From: Planctomycetota bacterium
GTDB lineage: Bacteria > Planctomycetota > Planctomycetia > Isosphaerales > Isosphaeraceae
Length of the DNA stretch: 14,973 bases
Assembly (NCBI GenBank): GCA_021778575.1
Contig: JAJYCH010000029.1
Span: 1-14,973 of the forward strand
Direction: 5' to 3'
Part shown: positions 1 through 9,226 of the stretch, one piece after another
Layout: the number at the start of each line of letters is the position of its first letter
Numbering within the stretch: the first letter of the stretch is position 1
The notes under the pieces: generated by a model
Database searches by the model: none
Told to the model about the DNA's origin: nothing
What the model saw: the letters and a program-made list of their open reading frames with translations, nothing else
Translations under genes and position numbers: made by a program

Positions 1-595
<595 letters not shown>

Positions 596-757
596 GTCGG
601 GACCCTGGAACGGACGTGGTGATCGGCAGCAGCGTCAACGCCGCGTGCTCGATAACAATTCCGTTCCAGTAGACTCGAAGACGGACCCGTGCGAAAGTCC
701 GATCCGCTGGTCGCCCCGTTCTCTCGGAGTGATTCCGATCGACCCTCGGACCACGAT

Positions 758-973
758 TCAGTGCGCCTCGTTGGCGATCCGGTTCGTGATTTGACACTCG
801 CAGAGCGTGCCCGGAAGATAGCAGTTCAAGCAATTCGAGCAGCGCGGCAGTGGCGACTCGGCGAGCCCTTCTCGACCTCGTTGCGGACCACCGAACGCGA
901 GAAAAATCAACAACAACGCGATCGCCGCCAGGTGAAGCGTGGGATCGCTGAGCAGGTGACAGATTGATCGCAT
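758..973 (-). CDS. Small cysteine-rich single-pass membrane protein, hypothetical
   Basis: I do not recognise this 71-residue product. It reads as a short N-terminus, one hydrophobic helix (about residues 14-28, LHLAAIALLLIFLAF), then a cysteine cluster CSNCLNC (45-51) followed by CEC (58-60). There are six cysteines in all, including Cys5. The ATG at 973 is chosen because GGAGAG (981-986) lies seven bases upstream, better placed than for the TTG at 979. It is on the same strand as ettA, 162 bases upstream of it, and could share its transcript. C-x2-C-x2-C plus C-x-C could bind a metal or form disulfides, but that is inference. No homologue is known to me, so a chance ORF remains possible. 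Confidence 0.5.
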   Translation of the reverse strand: MRSICHLLSDPTLHLAAIALLLIFLAFGGPQRGREGLAESPLPRCSNCLNCYLPGTLCECQITNRIANEAH

Positions 974-1202
974 CAGCAACTCTCCGCGTCGTGAGAGCTT
1001 CGCATTTGTTGAGAATCTCGGGACAGAACCGGGTACGAGAGTCAGTCACAAGCACATGACATGCCGCAGTCCTTCGCCGGTAGCGACTCGATGATCCTTG
1101 CGTCGGATTCTGTTCGGATCTCGATCGAAGAACGGACTTCTTCTCATCGAGAAAATCGGAAAACGATCCGACCGGACGACTTGAGCGCGGGAATTTTCGC
1201 GG

Positions 1203-1224
1203 GATCGGTCCGATTTGACCGATC
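1203..1224. repeat. Perfect 8-base inverted repeat
   Basis: GATCGGTC (1203-1210) and GACCGATC (1217-1224) are exact reverse complements around a 6-base loop, CGATTT. No U tract follows on either strand, so it is not a standard intrinsic terminator. It may be a dyad operator or an RNA hairpin downstream of the minus-strand cyclophilin gene. Confidence 0.6.
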
Positions 1225-1284
1225 ACGCGATGATCCGTGGCAGCTCGCGGCCCCCGGTCTCAAACCTATCTTAGAACAGGTTTT

Positions 1285-1303
1285 CCGGGCCGGGCCGGGC
1301 CGG
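1285..1303. repeat. Short tandem repeat of CCGGG
   Basis: Almost four head-to-tail copies of the pentamer CCGGG, flanked by TTTT on both sides, end 13 bases beyond the stop of the minus-strand cyclophilin gene. Weak alternative hairpins are possible. The T run lies on the plus strand, so it is not a good terminator for that gene. Confidence 0.7.
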
Positions 1304-1316
1304 TTTTGCTCGGCGA

Positions 1317-3617
1317 TCAATTCCTGACGATCTTCGTGCTCGAGAATTTGTCGTTGGTCTTGACCAGGTGGCCGTTCTTGAAGGTGTAATACGTTCCGCT
1401 CGGGAGCGGTGGGATCCGCTGGATACGCGAATGGCCCCTCGGTCGGTAAGGCGTTCCCAGGAAGATGACGTTGCTGGTTCCCGACCCCTGGACCACGGTC
1501 ACCGTCCCGGACTTGCCGAACAGATAATTGTTCGACTGGCCCTGCTTCTCGACGGTATGGACGGCGTGCCAGCCTTGCAGTCGAGTCGGCCCGCCACCGG
1601 CGATGAGGACATCGTTGCCGCCATTGCCGCCGGAAATGTTGACGGGCGTGGTCAAGCTGGGGTCGATGGTGATCCGGTCGTTGGCCTTGGAACCGAAGAT
1701 GGACATCGACTCGACGTTGCTCACCGCCGGCTGATTGAGGTCGATCACGCCGTTGACGATCACCTCGATATTACCGTTCTGCTGGGTCACGTCGATCGTG
1801 TTGTGAGCGTTCTTGCTCGGCCGAGGCAGCGGCGAGATCAGCATCGTCCCGGTCGATGACGTCGGCGAGTCGAGCACGAACCGGACGGCGCCGGTGCTGA
1901 CCGGTTGCTGGACGTTGATGACCAGATTTTCGGTCGAATAATTGGTCGGCGAATCGAGCGGCTGACCCGTTCCCGCCCGGTTGGTCTGGTCGCGAACACC
2001 GACCAGGAGATTGATGTTTCCGATATAGCCGGCGTTCGGAACGACCGTGACCAGACCATTGGCATTCACGCTTGCCGTCGCGTTCTGGACGGCGGTGAAG
2101 GCCCCGTTGGTCAAGCCCCCCTGAACCGTATAAGTAAGCTGGCCGCCCGAGGGATTGTTCGCCGAGAGCTGAAGCTGGACATTCTGACTGACCGACGCCT
2201 TGATGGGCGAGACGATCGGATTGATGGTCGGCGCGGTCGTGAACGTGCCGACATTCACCGTGACATTCTGGAGGGAATAATTTGCCGGTGAGGAGACGGT
2301 GGCCGCCGAGCCAGCCCGATTCGTTCCGTCTTCGACGCCGACGATCAGGCTGATCGGCCCGGTGTAGCCGGCGTTGGGGGTGACGGTCACCAGGCCGCTG
2401 GAATTAACGGTCGCCGTCGCGTTCTGGACGGCGGTGAAAGCTCCGTTGACCAGGCCCCCCTGGACCGTGTAGGTCAGCGTTCCGCCGGTGGGGTTCGTCG
2501 CGCTGAGCTGGAACGTCGTCGGCGTGTTGGCCGCGGTGCTGACCGGACTGGCGACCGTGTTGAGCCTAGGCGCCGTGGTGGTTGGTTCGTTGCCGGTTGC
2601 CGAGGGAATGGTCAGGACCGGGAAAGTCTGCGAGACCTGGGTGTGATCGACGGTATCCGTGGCCGTGACGGTCACGTTGGTCTGGGTGTTGGCCGAGGCA
2701 TTGGTCGCGTTGATGTGGACCACGCCATTGGGATTGGTGGTCGATAAGGTCGATCCGGTGATCTTGACCGCGCTGAGCGGAGTCGTCCCGGCCGATCCGC
2801 CGACGGCGACCTTGGTCATCTCATTGAGGACGTTCTGTCCGGAGACGAGCTGACCGAAGATCGTGTAATTACCGTCGAGCGCCCGAGGCGAGCCGGTGGT
2901 CACGAAGAACTGCGAGTCGTTCGTGCTGGTGCCCCCCGCGTTGGCCATCGCGAGCTGACCGGTGCCGTTAAAGACAAGCTGCGGTGTTGTCTCGTTGGCG
3001 AACGGGGTGGCGAAGACCGACCCGGTGCCGTCGCCGTTGATCGAGCCTCCCTGGACGATGTAATCGTTCGCCCCGGGGAAGCCGCTGGAGATCCGGTGGA
3101 ACGTGTCGCCGCCGTTCGAGGCGGTATAATAATCGACGCCCGCGGCGTTCGACCCGTTCGGGTAGATCACCGGTTGGGCCTGCGTGCTTAACTGGTTGTA
3201 CGGGACGGTGCCGGTGATCAAGCTTTCGATCTTGGAGACGGTATTGGGGGTGAGATCCTGGAACAACTTGAACGTCATCGATCCCGAGAAGGCGGGGTCG
3301 TTCGCACCGCTCGACGTATGGTTGACGGTGATCGTCCAGAATTGTCCGCTGGCGATGGTCGCGGTGACCCCACCCGTCGCGCCGTCGGTCGTGACGGTGT
3401 ACGTTTGCGGGTCGGTATTGCCGCCGTAGGACCCGTTCAAGGGAACCTGGTATCCGGCGGTCGCCTCGACGGTCGCGCTGGGGATCGGCGCCAGCGAGGC
3501 CGTCATCAGGGCTCGCCCTTCCAGGGGCTCGATCTGAAGTCGACGTCCCGCCTGGGCTCGGCCTCTCGAGCCCTTTGCGAAGCGTCCCCACCCATTTTGA
3601 CCCTTGCGGTCGAACAT
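1317..3617 (-). CDS. Surface-associated cyclophilin-type peptidyl-prolyl isomerase with tandem repeats
   Basis: A 766-residue extracytoplasmic protein. ATG at 3617 is chosen because GGAGG (3625-3629) lies seven bases upstream; the reading frame stays open further up but would start inside a terminator. Residues 26-38 (RLQIEPLEGRALM) match the planctomycete LEPR-XLL type N-terminal motif of exported proteins. Residues about 95-270 form a cyclophilin domain: FHRISSGF (173-180, equivalent to human Arg55 and Phe60), QGG (189-191, Gln63), LAMANAG (222-228), SQFF (235-238) and LDGNYTIFG (248-255), so the proline-isomerase site looks intact. Two near-identical Ig/cadherin-like repeats of 113 residues follow (about 347-459 and 460-572). 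The C-terminal part has a Gly/Asn-rich GGNGGNDVLIAGGG segment resembling RTX calcium-binding repeats. It probably folds or tethers proteins at the cell surface; the substrate is unknown. Confidence 0.88.
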   Translation of the reverse strand: MFDRKGQNGWGRFAKGSRGRAQAGRRLQIEPLEGRALMTASLAPIPSATVEATAGYQVPLNGSYGGNTDPQTYTVTTDGATGGVTATIASGQFWTITVNHTSSGANDPAFSGSMTFKLFQDLTPNTVSKIESLITGTVPYNQLSTQAQPVIYPNGSNAAGVDYYTASNGGDTFHRISSGFPGANDYIVQGGSINGDGTGSVFATPFANETTPQLVFNGTGQLAMANAGGTSTNDSQFFVTTGSPRALDGNYTIFGQLVSGQNVLNEMTKVAVGGSAGTTPLSAVKITGSTLSTTNPNGVVHINATNASANTQTNVTVTATDTVDHTQVSQTFPVLTIPSATGNEPTTTAPRLNTVASPVSTAANTPTTFQLSATNPTGGTLTYTVQGGLVNGAFTAVQNATATVNSSGLVTVTPNAGYTGPISLIVGVEDGTNRAGSAATVSSPANYSLQNVTVNVGTFTTAPTINPIVSPIKASVSQNVQLQLSANNPSGGQLTYTVQGGLTNGAFTAVQNATASVNANGLVTVVPNAGYIGNINLLVGVRDQTNRAGTGQPLDSPTNYSTENLVINVQQPVSTGAVRFVLDSPTSSTGTMLISPLPRPSKNAHNTIDVTQQNGNIEVIVNGVIDLNQPAVSNVESMSIFGSKANDRITIDPSLTTPVNISGGNGGNDVLIAGGGPTRLQGWHAVHTVEKQGQSNNYLFGKSGTVTVVQGSGTSNVIFLGTPYRPRGHSRIQRIPPLPSGTYYTFKNGHLVKTNDKFSSTKIVRN
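1901..2578 (-). repeat. Two tandem 113-codon repeats inside the cyclophilin gene
   Basis: Two copies with a period of 339 bases (about 2240-2578 and 1901-2239) are recognisable at both protein and DNA level. Both encode LTYTVQGGL.NGAFTAVQNA, then GLVTV.PNAGY, V.D.TNRAG and SP.NYS. A stretch including CGTTCTGGACGGCGGTGAA recurs exactly at 2081 and 2420, which suggests a fairly recent internal duplication or gene conversion. Confidence 0.9.
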
Positions 3618-3738
3618 CAAGCCACCTCCGACCTTCCTGGTCTCACGCCGAGTCGGAGGCGAACCCCCGACGCCTCGACGGACGTCCCTGGAGGTTTGAA
3701 TCGGTTGTGTCGTCTGTTCGTCTTGAGTCGATTTTTCG

Positions 3739-3780
3739 AAAAAAAACGAGGGCGGGACGATCGAGAAGATCATCCCGCCC
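3739..3780 (-). terminator. Strong intrinsic terminator after the 3819-5585 gene
   Basis: Read on the minus strand, a 13-base GC-rich stem (3780-3768 with 3762-3750, one G-U pair) closes a 5-base loop. After TCG comes a run of eight T (3746-3739). It lies about 40 bases past the stop of the secreted-protein gene and ends that transcript, so the cyclophilin gene downstream needs its own promoter between about 3618 and 3738. Confidence 0.92.
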
Positions 3781-3818
3781 CCGAGGCTCAGCGCGGATCG
3801 ATCGAAATCGAACCGGGA

Positions 3819-5585
3819 TCAGGGGTTACCCTTGCGGAGCCCGAAGTTGGTGAAGGTGACCCCGTCGTTCTCCATCACCCCGTAGCCGCCGCTGGCGGAC
3901 ATGTACTTGGTGAAGACCTCGAACGGGGGAAGCTTCGACTTGTCGAAGATCTTGCCCAGGTCGGGAGCGTTGGGGGTGCTCTTCATCTGCTTCTCGAAGT
4001 CGCCGTTCTTGATGCTGTCATAGACAGCTCGGGCCGACTCGTCGGGCTTGCCGTAGTTGAGCGTGCTGCTCTGCGACGGCGTCTGCTTGGCGAAGGCGAG
4101 GAAGTCGGGATTATCGGCCAGGGCGGCGGCCCCCCCTCGAAGGATCGATTCGAGGAGCGCGGGATCGGACGCGATGAAGAGCGTGTCCTTGGCGATCGCC
4201 AGCGAGGCGGTGCCGCTCTTGAGCGGTCCATCGGCCCCACCGGCGGCCTTGGGCATCTCGGGAAGCTTGAAGTCATAGATCGTCGTGCCGAGGAAGTCCC
4301 GCTTGGCGGGAGCCCCACCGGCGATCTCGACGATCTTGTTCAGGCTCGTCTGGAACTTCTTCGGGTCGGTCAGGGCCACGCCGACCAGAATCCGCTGGCT
4401 ATCCTCGGTGATCGGCTTCTTGAAGTCGCTGATCATCGTGAGCCGGTTGCCCAGCGGGCCGAAGATATCTTTCTGGAAGTCGAGCGGTTCGCCGCCGTTG
4501 GGGCCGACGAGTTGCTGCTGGATGTTCTGGAGCATGCCCGGCCCGATCTGGTTGGCCAGATCGTTCAGCCCGTTGTAGGCCCCGTCCAGATCCCAGCTCA
4601 CCGACGAGTAGCTGGCGACGGTGGCGGGCACCCAGGGCTCGGGCTTCAGGTTGACCTGAGGCATCATGAACAGCTTGAGAACCCCTTGCGTCGGCGCGGG
4701 AGCCAGGAAGTAGACCTTGCTGACGCTATCATAGGCACCCGAGTTGAACGCGAAGCTGCCCGAGGCGGCCTTCAGGCCGTTGATCCCGGTGATCTGGAGG
4801 ATCGCTTCGATCTGCTGACCACCCGGCTGCGCTGCCTGACCGAGCTTGACCATCAGCTTGATGGTCTTGGTGATGTCGAGGAACCACGAGACCGGGGTAT
4901 CGCCCAGCTTGGCCCGGGTCTTGGCGAACGAGTCGACCGAGGCCAGCGAATCGGTCCGGCCGTCGGCGTGCGAGATCACGTCCTTCAAGGCGTCGAGGTC
5001 GGTCGCGATATGAAAGACGGTCCCGCTGTTGGTCCAGACCATCGGCGGGTTCGGCTTGTCGCCGTCTTTCGGCTCCTGGATGATGTGGAGCGTCAGGCCC
5101 TTGTAGGTCTCGGTGGCGACCTTGGCGTTGCCTTGCTTGGCCTGCTCGGTCGACTTGGTCATCACGTCGGTCATGGTGGCGGCGTTCTTGCCGGCATCCG
5201 CCGAGATCAGGACCGCGAACGGCAGCTTGGGGTCGGACTTGGCCACGACCGCGACCGTGATCGCCCCTTGCGGCAGCGAGAACAGTTCGCTGATCGTAAC
5301 GCCCAGCTTGGCTTTGACTTCCTTGCTGGCGTCGGCGACCTTGCTGATCACGTCTTCCTTGAACGGCTTCATCGCGGGGTCGGCCAGAAGCTGACCGAAG
5401 CTGCTTTGCTGGAACGATTCGCGAAGCTCCGACACGTTCTTGACCTTGAAGAAGAACAAGGTCGAGTCGGGCAGAACCTTCTCGGGATCGGCGGCCGAGC
5501 TGGACGACGCCAGGGCGGAGACGACGACCAGCCCGAGGCAGCCGGTCAACGCGAGACGGAAGGCCGCCCGCAACGGGGTACGCAT
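3819..5585 (-). CDS. Secreted protein of unknown function, DUF3352-like
   Basis: A 588-residue protein I cannot assign to a reaction. ATG at 5585 is chosen because it opens a clear signal peptide (hydrophobic residues about 11-27, likely cut near SSSAA/DPEK at 32) and has a GGAAAGGGAG ribosome site. The mature start, VLPDSTLFFFKVKNVSELRESFQQSSFGQLLADP given in two overlapping parts as VLPDSTLFFFKVKN (37-50) and ESFQQSSFGQLLADP (56-70), followed by PFKEDV, resembles DUF3352-type secreted proteins common in planctomycetes. The body has repeated blocks of 'predicted value / ASGSFAFNSG / DPKKFQTSLNKI' character and no catalytic motif I can name. It lies 186 bases downstream of the HtrA-like protease gene on the same strand and ends at a strong terminator, so the two may be cotranscribed. 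Family assignment is tentative. Confidence 0.85.
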   Translation of the reverse strand: MRTPLRAAFRLALTGCLGLVVVSALASSSSAADPEKVLPDSTLFFFKVKNVSELRESFQQSSFGQLLADPAMKPFKEDVISKVADASKEVKAKLGVTISELFSLPQGAITVAVVAKSDPKLPFAVLISADAGKNAATMTDVMTKSTEQAKQGNAKVATETYKGLTLHIIQEPKDGDKPNPPMVWTNSGTVFHIATDLDALKDVISHADGRTDSLASVDSFAKTRAKLGDTPVSWFLDITKTIKLMVKLGQAAQPGGQQIEAILQITGINGLKAASGSFAFNSGAYDSVSKVYFLAPAPTQGVLKLFMMPQVNLKPEPWVPATVASYSSVSWDLDGAYNGLNDLANQIGPGMLQNIQQQLVGPNGGEPLDFQKDIFGPLGNRLTMISDFKKPITEDSQRILVGVALTDPKKFQTSLNKIVEIAGGAPAKRDFLGTTIYDFKLPEMPKAAGGADGPLKSGTASLAIAKDTLFIASDPALLESILRGGAAALADNPDFLAFAKQTPSQSSTLNYGKPDESARAVYDSIKNGDFEKQMKSTPNAPDLGKIFDKSKLPPFEVFTKYMSASGGYGVMENDGVTFTNFGLRKGNP

Positions 5586-5613
5586 CAAGTGAGACTCCCT
5601 TTCCTGCAACGAA

Positions 5614-5643
5614 CCCGGCCGCGACGAGCAAAAGGCGGCCGGG
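5614..5643 (-). promoter_or_regulatory. Leader hairpin upstream of the secreted-protein gene
   Basis: CCCGGCCG (5614-5621) and CGGCCGGG (5636-5643) are perfect 8-base complements with a 14-base loop, 28 bases upstream of the ATG at 5585. In the leader RNA this would be a stable hairpin just above the ribosome site. A role in processing, attenuation or partial termination after the protease gene is possible but unproven. Confidence 0.45.
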
Positions 5644-5771
5644 AGGCGGATAAACAGTCCTCTCGCCCGTCCATCGGGCCGAGGACTCCTGGACGATCCG
5701 GGCACCGACGGGGCACGCGCCCGAAGATACCGGCGACCGACTGATCGATCAACAGCCAAAGGGCCGAGGGA

Positions 5772-6797
5772 TCACTCGGAACCTTCGACCGGCCGGGTCG
5801 ATCCCGACCTGGGTGACGCCGTCTTCACCGGAGGGGTCCCTGGTTTGAGCCGGCGGGGCGGATCGAGATAACGATTCCCTGTATTGGGGTTGTCCTTATC
5901 GAACGCGAACGCCTCGCGAGTTCGCAGGAAGTCCTTCACGTAGTTGATGGGAATCGCGAAACCAAGATTCTCGCCCATCGTGGACTTCATGTTGATCACC
6001 CCGATCACCTCGCCTCTCAGGTTGAACAGCGGACCGCCCGAGTTACCCGGATTGATCGCCGTATCGGTCTGGAGATAGACCAACCCCTCGAAGTTGCGGT
6101 TCCGGGTGCTCACGATCCCTTGCGAAACGCTGCGTTCCAGCCCCAACGGATTCCCGACCGCGAAGACACCGTCTCCCGCGTTGATGTCCTCAAGACTACC
6201 CAGGTAGACGTGTCCGAGTTTCAGGTCTTTCTGCGCGGGAATCTTGATCAGGGCCAGGTCGACGAAGGGATTGAGCGCGATAATCGCCACGTCGTCGATC
6301 CGCCGCCGCTTCAAACCGCCCCCTGGCGCATTCTCGTAAAGGATCACCGAGATCCGGGTCTCGCCATCGATCACGTGGTGATTCGTGACCGCGTAGCCAT
6401 CCTCGTTGAGGATAAACCCCGAGCCCTTGCCCGAGGGAGTCTCGATCGAGATCACGGCCTCGCCAAACCGCCGGACCAGATCCTTGACCGGGGTTGCCTT
6501 GAGGTCGGCGGTCTTGAAGAAGCCGGTGGGATCGGCGTCGGCGACCGACACGACGGGACCGCCGGCCAGCTTCTTGACCTCGTCCCCCTTCCGGCGGGCG
6601 ACGACCTGGTCCTTGGGGACCTTCACGATGTCGAACCCAAGATCCACGAACAGGGCGTTGGTCTTCTCGGCGACGACCTCGCCAATGATCTGGTGCCCGT
6701 CCTTCAGTTCAATCACCTCGGAATCCGCCCTGGCGGTCTGAACGATTCCAAGGAGCCCTCCCAGGGCCATCAAGGCGACCGGTACAACCCATCGCAT
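5772..6797 (-). CDS. HtrA/DegP-like secreted trypsin-fold serine protease without PDZ
   Basis: A 341-residue S1C-type protease for the cell envelope. A signal peptide spans residues 1-24 (VALMALGGLLGIVQTARA/DS). Residues 26-70 form a small beta-rich module (LKDGHQIIGEVV, then VDLGFDIVKVPKDQV) seen in other planctomycete proteases. The protease domain runs from about 105 to 292, with catalytic His141 in TNHHV, Asp180 in FVDLALIKI and Ser253 in NPGNSGGPLF; VFAVGNPLG and the LGFAIPI segment are also typical. The chain ends in a proline- and basic-rich tail (about 305-341), so the usual C-terminal PDZ domains of DegP/DegS are absent. ATG at 6797 has GGAAGGGA about ten bases upstream. Expected to cleave misfolded or specific envelope proteins; its regulation must differ from PDZ-gated relatives. 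Confidence 0.92.
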   Translation of the reverse strand: MRWVVPVALMALGGLLGIVQTARADSEVIELKDGHQIIGEVVAEKTNALFVDLGFDIVKVPKDQVVARRKGDEVKKLAGGPVVSVADADPTGFFKTADLKATPVKDLVRRFGEAVISIETPSGKGSGFILNEDGYAVTNHHVIDGETRISVILYENAPGGGLKRRRIDDVAIIALNPFVDLALIKIPAQKDLKLGHVYLGSLEDINAGDGVFAVGNPLGLERSVSQGIVSTRNRNFEGLVYLQTDTAINPGNSGGPLFNLRGEVIGVINMKSTMGENLGFAIPINYVKDFLRTREAFAFDKDNPNTGNRYLDPPRRLKPGTPPVKTASPRSGSTRPVEGSE

Positions 6798-6948
6798 GGT
6801 CCGTTATCCCTTCCGGTGTCCGTCCAGAGGCATCAAGCGCGGATCGTTCTCCGAAGTCCTTGGCGGGTCCATTGTAAGAATTTATGCCCAAGATTCAACC
6901 CTGAGCTTGAGCAGATGGACCAAGAACCAGAATCAGCCGGACACACCC

Positions 6949-8001
<1,053 letters not shown>

Positions 8002-8014
8002 CGTTCGACCCTCC

Positions 8015-8035
8015 CCTCGAACCTCGAACCTCGAA
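8015..8035. repeat. Three perfect tandem copies of CCTCGAA
   Basis: Three exact head-to-tail 7-mers (8015-8021, 8022-8028, 8029-8035) occupy the spacer between the divergent apbE and SUMF1-fold genes. On the minus strand the innermost copy runs into the GGGAGGG ribosome site of apbE. Confidence 0.9.
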
Positions 8036-8093
8036 CCCGGATCGCGGCAACGCGGTTCCGGCCCCGATCTTTCCGACAAGGAGTTTACCAAAA

Positions 8094-9140
8094 GTGCGCC
8101 AGGTCTCGAAGTCTCGACTCGTTCTGGGTCTTGTGATCGCGTGTTTCGTGGGCGTGTCCTCGGCGGTCCTCGCCCAGGATGCGGTTTACTCGAAGGGAGC
8201 GCTGCTACCTTATACCCAGGAGATCGCCGGCTCGGACCTCAAGTTCGACATGGTGCCGATCCCCGGTGGAACCTTCACCATGGGCAGCCCGGCGACCGAG
8301 GAGAAGCGCAAGCCCGACGAAGGCCCCGAACTCACCGTCCAGATCGCGCCGTTCTGGATGGGTAAGTGCGAGGTGACCTGGGACGAATTCGACGAATATG
8401 CTTACAGCAAGGACATCAAGCGCAAGCAGCGAGAGAAGGCGGATCTGTCCAAGCAGCCGGCGACCGAAACCGCCGCCGACGCGGTCACTCGCTCGACCAA
8501 GCCATACGCCGACATGACCTTCGGCTTCGGAAGCCGGGGCAATCCCGCCATCTGCATGACCCACCACGCCGCGATGGAATACTGCCGCTGGCTCTCGGCC
8601 AAGACCGGTCTGAACTACCGGCTCCCCACCGAAGCCGAGTGGGAATACGCCGCCCGAGCCGGGACCAAGACCGCCTACGCCAGCGGTGACAGCTCCGAAG
8701 GGCTCGGCGAATATGCCTGGTACGTTGAGAACGCCGAGAAACCGATGCCCGTCGGCAAGAAGAAGCCCAATCCCTGGGGTCTGCACGATATGTACGGCAA
8801 CGTCGCCGAGTGGTGCATCGACCAGTACAAGCCCGACACCTACGCGACCTGGGCGAAGCTTCCGCAACCGCTGAAAGGGCCGGTCGTCCTGCCGACTCCC
8901 GCCGAATATCCTTACACCGTCAAGGGGGGCTCGTGGGACGACGACGCCGACCGGCTCCGGGCGGCGGCACGGACACCTTCGAATCGCGAATGGTCGGTTC
9001 AAGATCCGCAGCGTCCCCAGAGCATCTGGTGGCATACCGACGCCACCCGGGTCGGTTTCCGCGTTGTCCGCCCGTCCAACGAGCAAGAAAATCTCAAAGG
9101 GGTCCGCTCGCTGGTTGTGAAGGGGAAAGGGACACGCTAG
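8094..9140 (+). CDS. Secreted SUMF1/FGE-fold protein lacking the catalytic cysteine pair
   Basis: A 348-residue protein with the formylglycine-generating-enzyme fold. The start is GTG at 8094, with AAGGAG (8078-8083) ten bases upstream and a signal peptide directly after it (LVLGLVIACFVGVSSAVLA/QD, cut near 27). Fold landmarks: MVPIPGGTFTMGS (53-65), WMGKCEVTWDEF (88-99), RLPTEAEWEYAARAG (176-190), WGLHDMYGNVAEWC (228-241), KGGSWDDDADRLRAAAR (277-293) and GFRVVR (321-326). The two active-site cysteines of true FGE (human Cys336 and Cys341), expected just after KGGSW, are replaced by Asp/Ala/Arg residues. It therefore probably does not make formylglycine, and may be a structural or ligand-binding member of the SUMF1/EgtB/PvdO group. 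It is 86 bases upstream of the oxidoreductase and likely cotranscribed. Confidence 0.9.
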   Translation: MRQVSKSRLVLGLVIACFVGVSSAVLAQDAVYSKGALLPYTQEIAGSDLKFDMVPIPGGTFTMGSPATEEKRKPDEGPELTVQIAPFWMGKCEVTWDEFDEYAYSKDIKRKQREKADLSKQPATETAADAVTRSTKPYADMTFGFGSRGNPAICMTHHAAMEYCRWLSAKTGLNYRLPTEAEWEYAARAGTKTAYASGDSSEGLGEYAWYVENAEKPMPVGKKKPNPWGLHDMYGNVAEWCIDQYKPDTYATWAKLPQPLKGPVVLPTPAEYPYTVKGGSWDDDADRLRAAARTPSNREWSVQDPQRPQSIWWHTDATRVGFRVVRPSNEQENLKGVRSLVVKGKGTR

Positions 9141-9226
9141 GCTACGAAGTGAGCCTCCTGCGGCTCGCTCCGTCGTGCTTGCTCGCCGCCCGCCCCATAT
9201 TCGTTCGTCCCTTGGAGACCGTCGCC

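Larger units (their letters stand above)
974..1316. other. Gene-poor spacer upstream of the small cysteine-rich ORF
   Basis: About 340 bases without a convincing gene, less GC-rich in places than the neighbours. It contains the ribosome site and presumably the promoter for the minus-strand ORF at 758-973, a perfect 8-base inverted repeat (1203-1224) and a CCGGG tandem array (1285-1303). I saw no tRNA-like fold and no clear -35/-10 pair. Confidence 0.5.

Noticed and set aside
5535..5546. LTGC lipobox in the secreted protein at 3819-5585
   Set aside because: The cysteine at residue 16 sits in the middle of the hydrophobic stretch, which continues for about ten residues, so ordinary signal cleavage near residue 32 is more likely.
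3318..5744. An 808-codon plus-strand open frame
   Set aside because: It runs antisense to the secreted-protein and cyclophilin genes, is rich in Arg/Gly/Asp/Val as expected of GC-rich shadow frames, and has no recognisable domain.
8810..9226. N-terminal extension of the oxidoreductase
   Set aside because: The upstream part overlaps the SUMF1-fold gene and would bury the Tat signal; ATG at 9227 has its own ribosome site.
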